From NCBI GenBank assembly GCA_039814715.1, contig JBCCAR010000029.1:1-41465 (forward strand): a stretch of 41,465 nucleotides of DNA, in the 5' to 3' direction. How positions within the stretch are numbered: the stretch's first letter is position 1; each line of letters opens with the position of its first letter. Below the pieces are notes generated by a model that made no database searches, was not told where the DNA came from, and saw nothing but the letters and a program-made list of their open reading frames with translations. Positions 41,131-41,465 of this stretch are shown here, one piece after another. A program made the translations under genes and the position numbers. Origin of the DNA: CAKZYD01 sp039814715 (GTDB taxonomy: Bacteria > Pseudomonadota > Alphaproteobacteria > Sphingomonadales > CAKZYD01).

Positions 41131-41465
41131 ATGTTTTTGAAATCAGCTCTTCTTGGCGGTGCGATGGCAGTTGCAGTCGCTGCGGGCGCCAGCGCAATGC
41201 CGACCGCAAATGTATCCGGCGTCATCGTTCCCGAAAACACTTTGGGTGCGGCGACTGGCAACATCTCAGTCAGCTTCAATGGCGGGTTTGATACCAATGC
41301 CCCCGACCTTTCGACTGTGACGATCTTCGGTGAAGCAACAACGATTGGCTTCAACGACGGTAACAATCAGATCTCAACCAGCACCTTCTTCACGGACGCT
41401 GGTGGCAGTGCGCTGAACCCACAATCTGTTGAGCTGACTTACGAACTGATCATTACCGGGCTGTC
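41131..41465 (+). CDS. Secreted protein of unknown function (partial, cut by window end)
   Basis: 111 codons are present and open to the right edge. The N-terminus MFLKSALLGGAMAVAVAAGASA is a Sec signal with likely cleavage after ASA. The mature part is rich in Gly, Asn, Thr and Ser with alternating beta-type residues (GNISVSFNGGFDTNAPDLSTVTIFG), like extracellular or PEP-CTERM-style and surface proteins, but I do not recognise a family. GGAG lies seven bases before the ATG. The sigma-54 promoter upstream points to tightly controlled, activator-dependent expression. Confidence 0.8.
   Translation, partial: MFLKSALLGGAMAVAVAAGASAMPTANVSGVIVPENTLGAATGNISVSFNGGFDTNAPDLSTVTIFGEATTIGFNDGNNQISTSTFFTDAGGSALNPQSVELTYELIITGL

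Noticed and set aside
1..41465. CRISPR arrays, rRNA genes, prophage or integrase genes
   Set aside because: No regularly spaced repeats, rRNA sequence, integrase or phage structural genes were seen; the accessory island shows no attachment-site repeats beside the tRNA.

Overview
The window looks like chromosome from an alphaproteobacterium, probably in or near the Caulobacterales/Hyphomonadales/Parvularculales. The evidence is the gene content and order: a CpdR-type regulator beside an MJ0042 zinc-finger protein and ftsEX-plsC, an adenosylcobalamin-dependent ribonucleotide reductase, the block tsaD-gpsA-yciI divergent from hemC-hemD-mic60-hemY, and small alphaproteobacterial families (DUF1328, DUF6460, DUF938). 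Codons are GC-rich and ATGA/TAATG start-stop overlaps are frequent. The species cannot be named from sequence reading alone.

Layout. At 1-138 there is what looks like the end of an IS630-type insertion sequence, whose transposase begins and runs off the left edge. It appears to have cut into the 3' end of cpdR. From 458 to 7042 come housekeeping genes: MJ0042 protein (-), ftsE, ftsX, a YdcF-like protein, plsC and nrdJ (+). From 7061 to 13635 come a homodimeric E1-type ThDP enzyme (-) divergent from an Lrp/AsnC regulator, a DUF1328 mini-protein, a chemoreceptor and SelO (-). From 13695 to 17324 is a self-regulated efflux operon (TetR, periplasmic adaptor lipoprotein, ABC ATPase, ABC-2 permease) with a palindromic operator just upstream of tetR.

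From about 17.5 to 32.1 kb is an accessory catabolic island. Its parts are a Rieske oxygenase alpha subunit, a Tat-exported DUF1838 protein, a membrane protein that fuses a cytochrome b561-like domain to a cytochrome c domain, an aromatic-ring FAD monooxygenase, an IclR regulator, a beta-lactamase-fold hydrolase, two alpha/beta hydrolases (one with His at the nucleophile position), an AraC regulator, a divergent aldoxime-dehydratase-like haem protein, a TonB-dependent receptor and an exported methyltransferase. No ferredoxin, oxygenase reductase, nitrilase, nitrile hydratase or ring-cleavage dioxygenase is visible. If this is one pathway, it is incomplete here or uses the DUF1838/cytochrome pair in place of standard partners. 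This is the best candidate in the window for an undescribed system.

From 32.2 to 40.8 kb the conserved core returns: yciI, gpsA, tsaD (-); hemC, hemD, mic60, hemY (+); tRNA-Thr(CGT); a DUF938 methyltransferase and a DUF6460 membrane protein (-). The last 0.7 kb holds a near-perfect sigma-54 promoter preceded by several nested palindromes. It drives a secreted protein of unknown function that is cut by the right edge.
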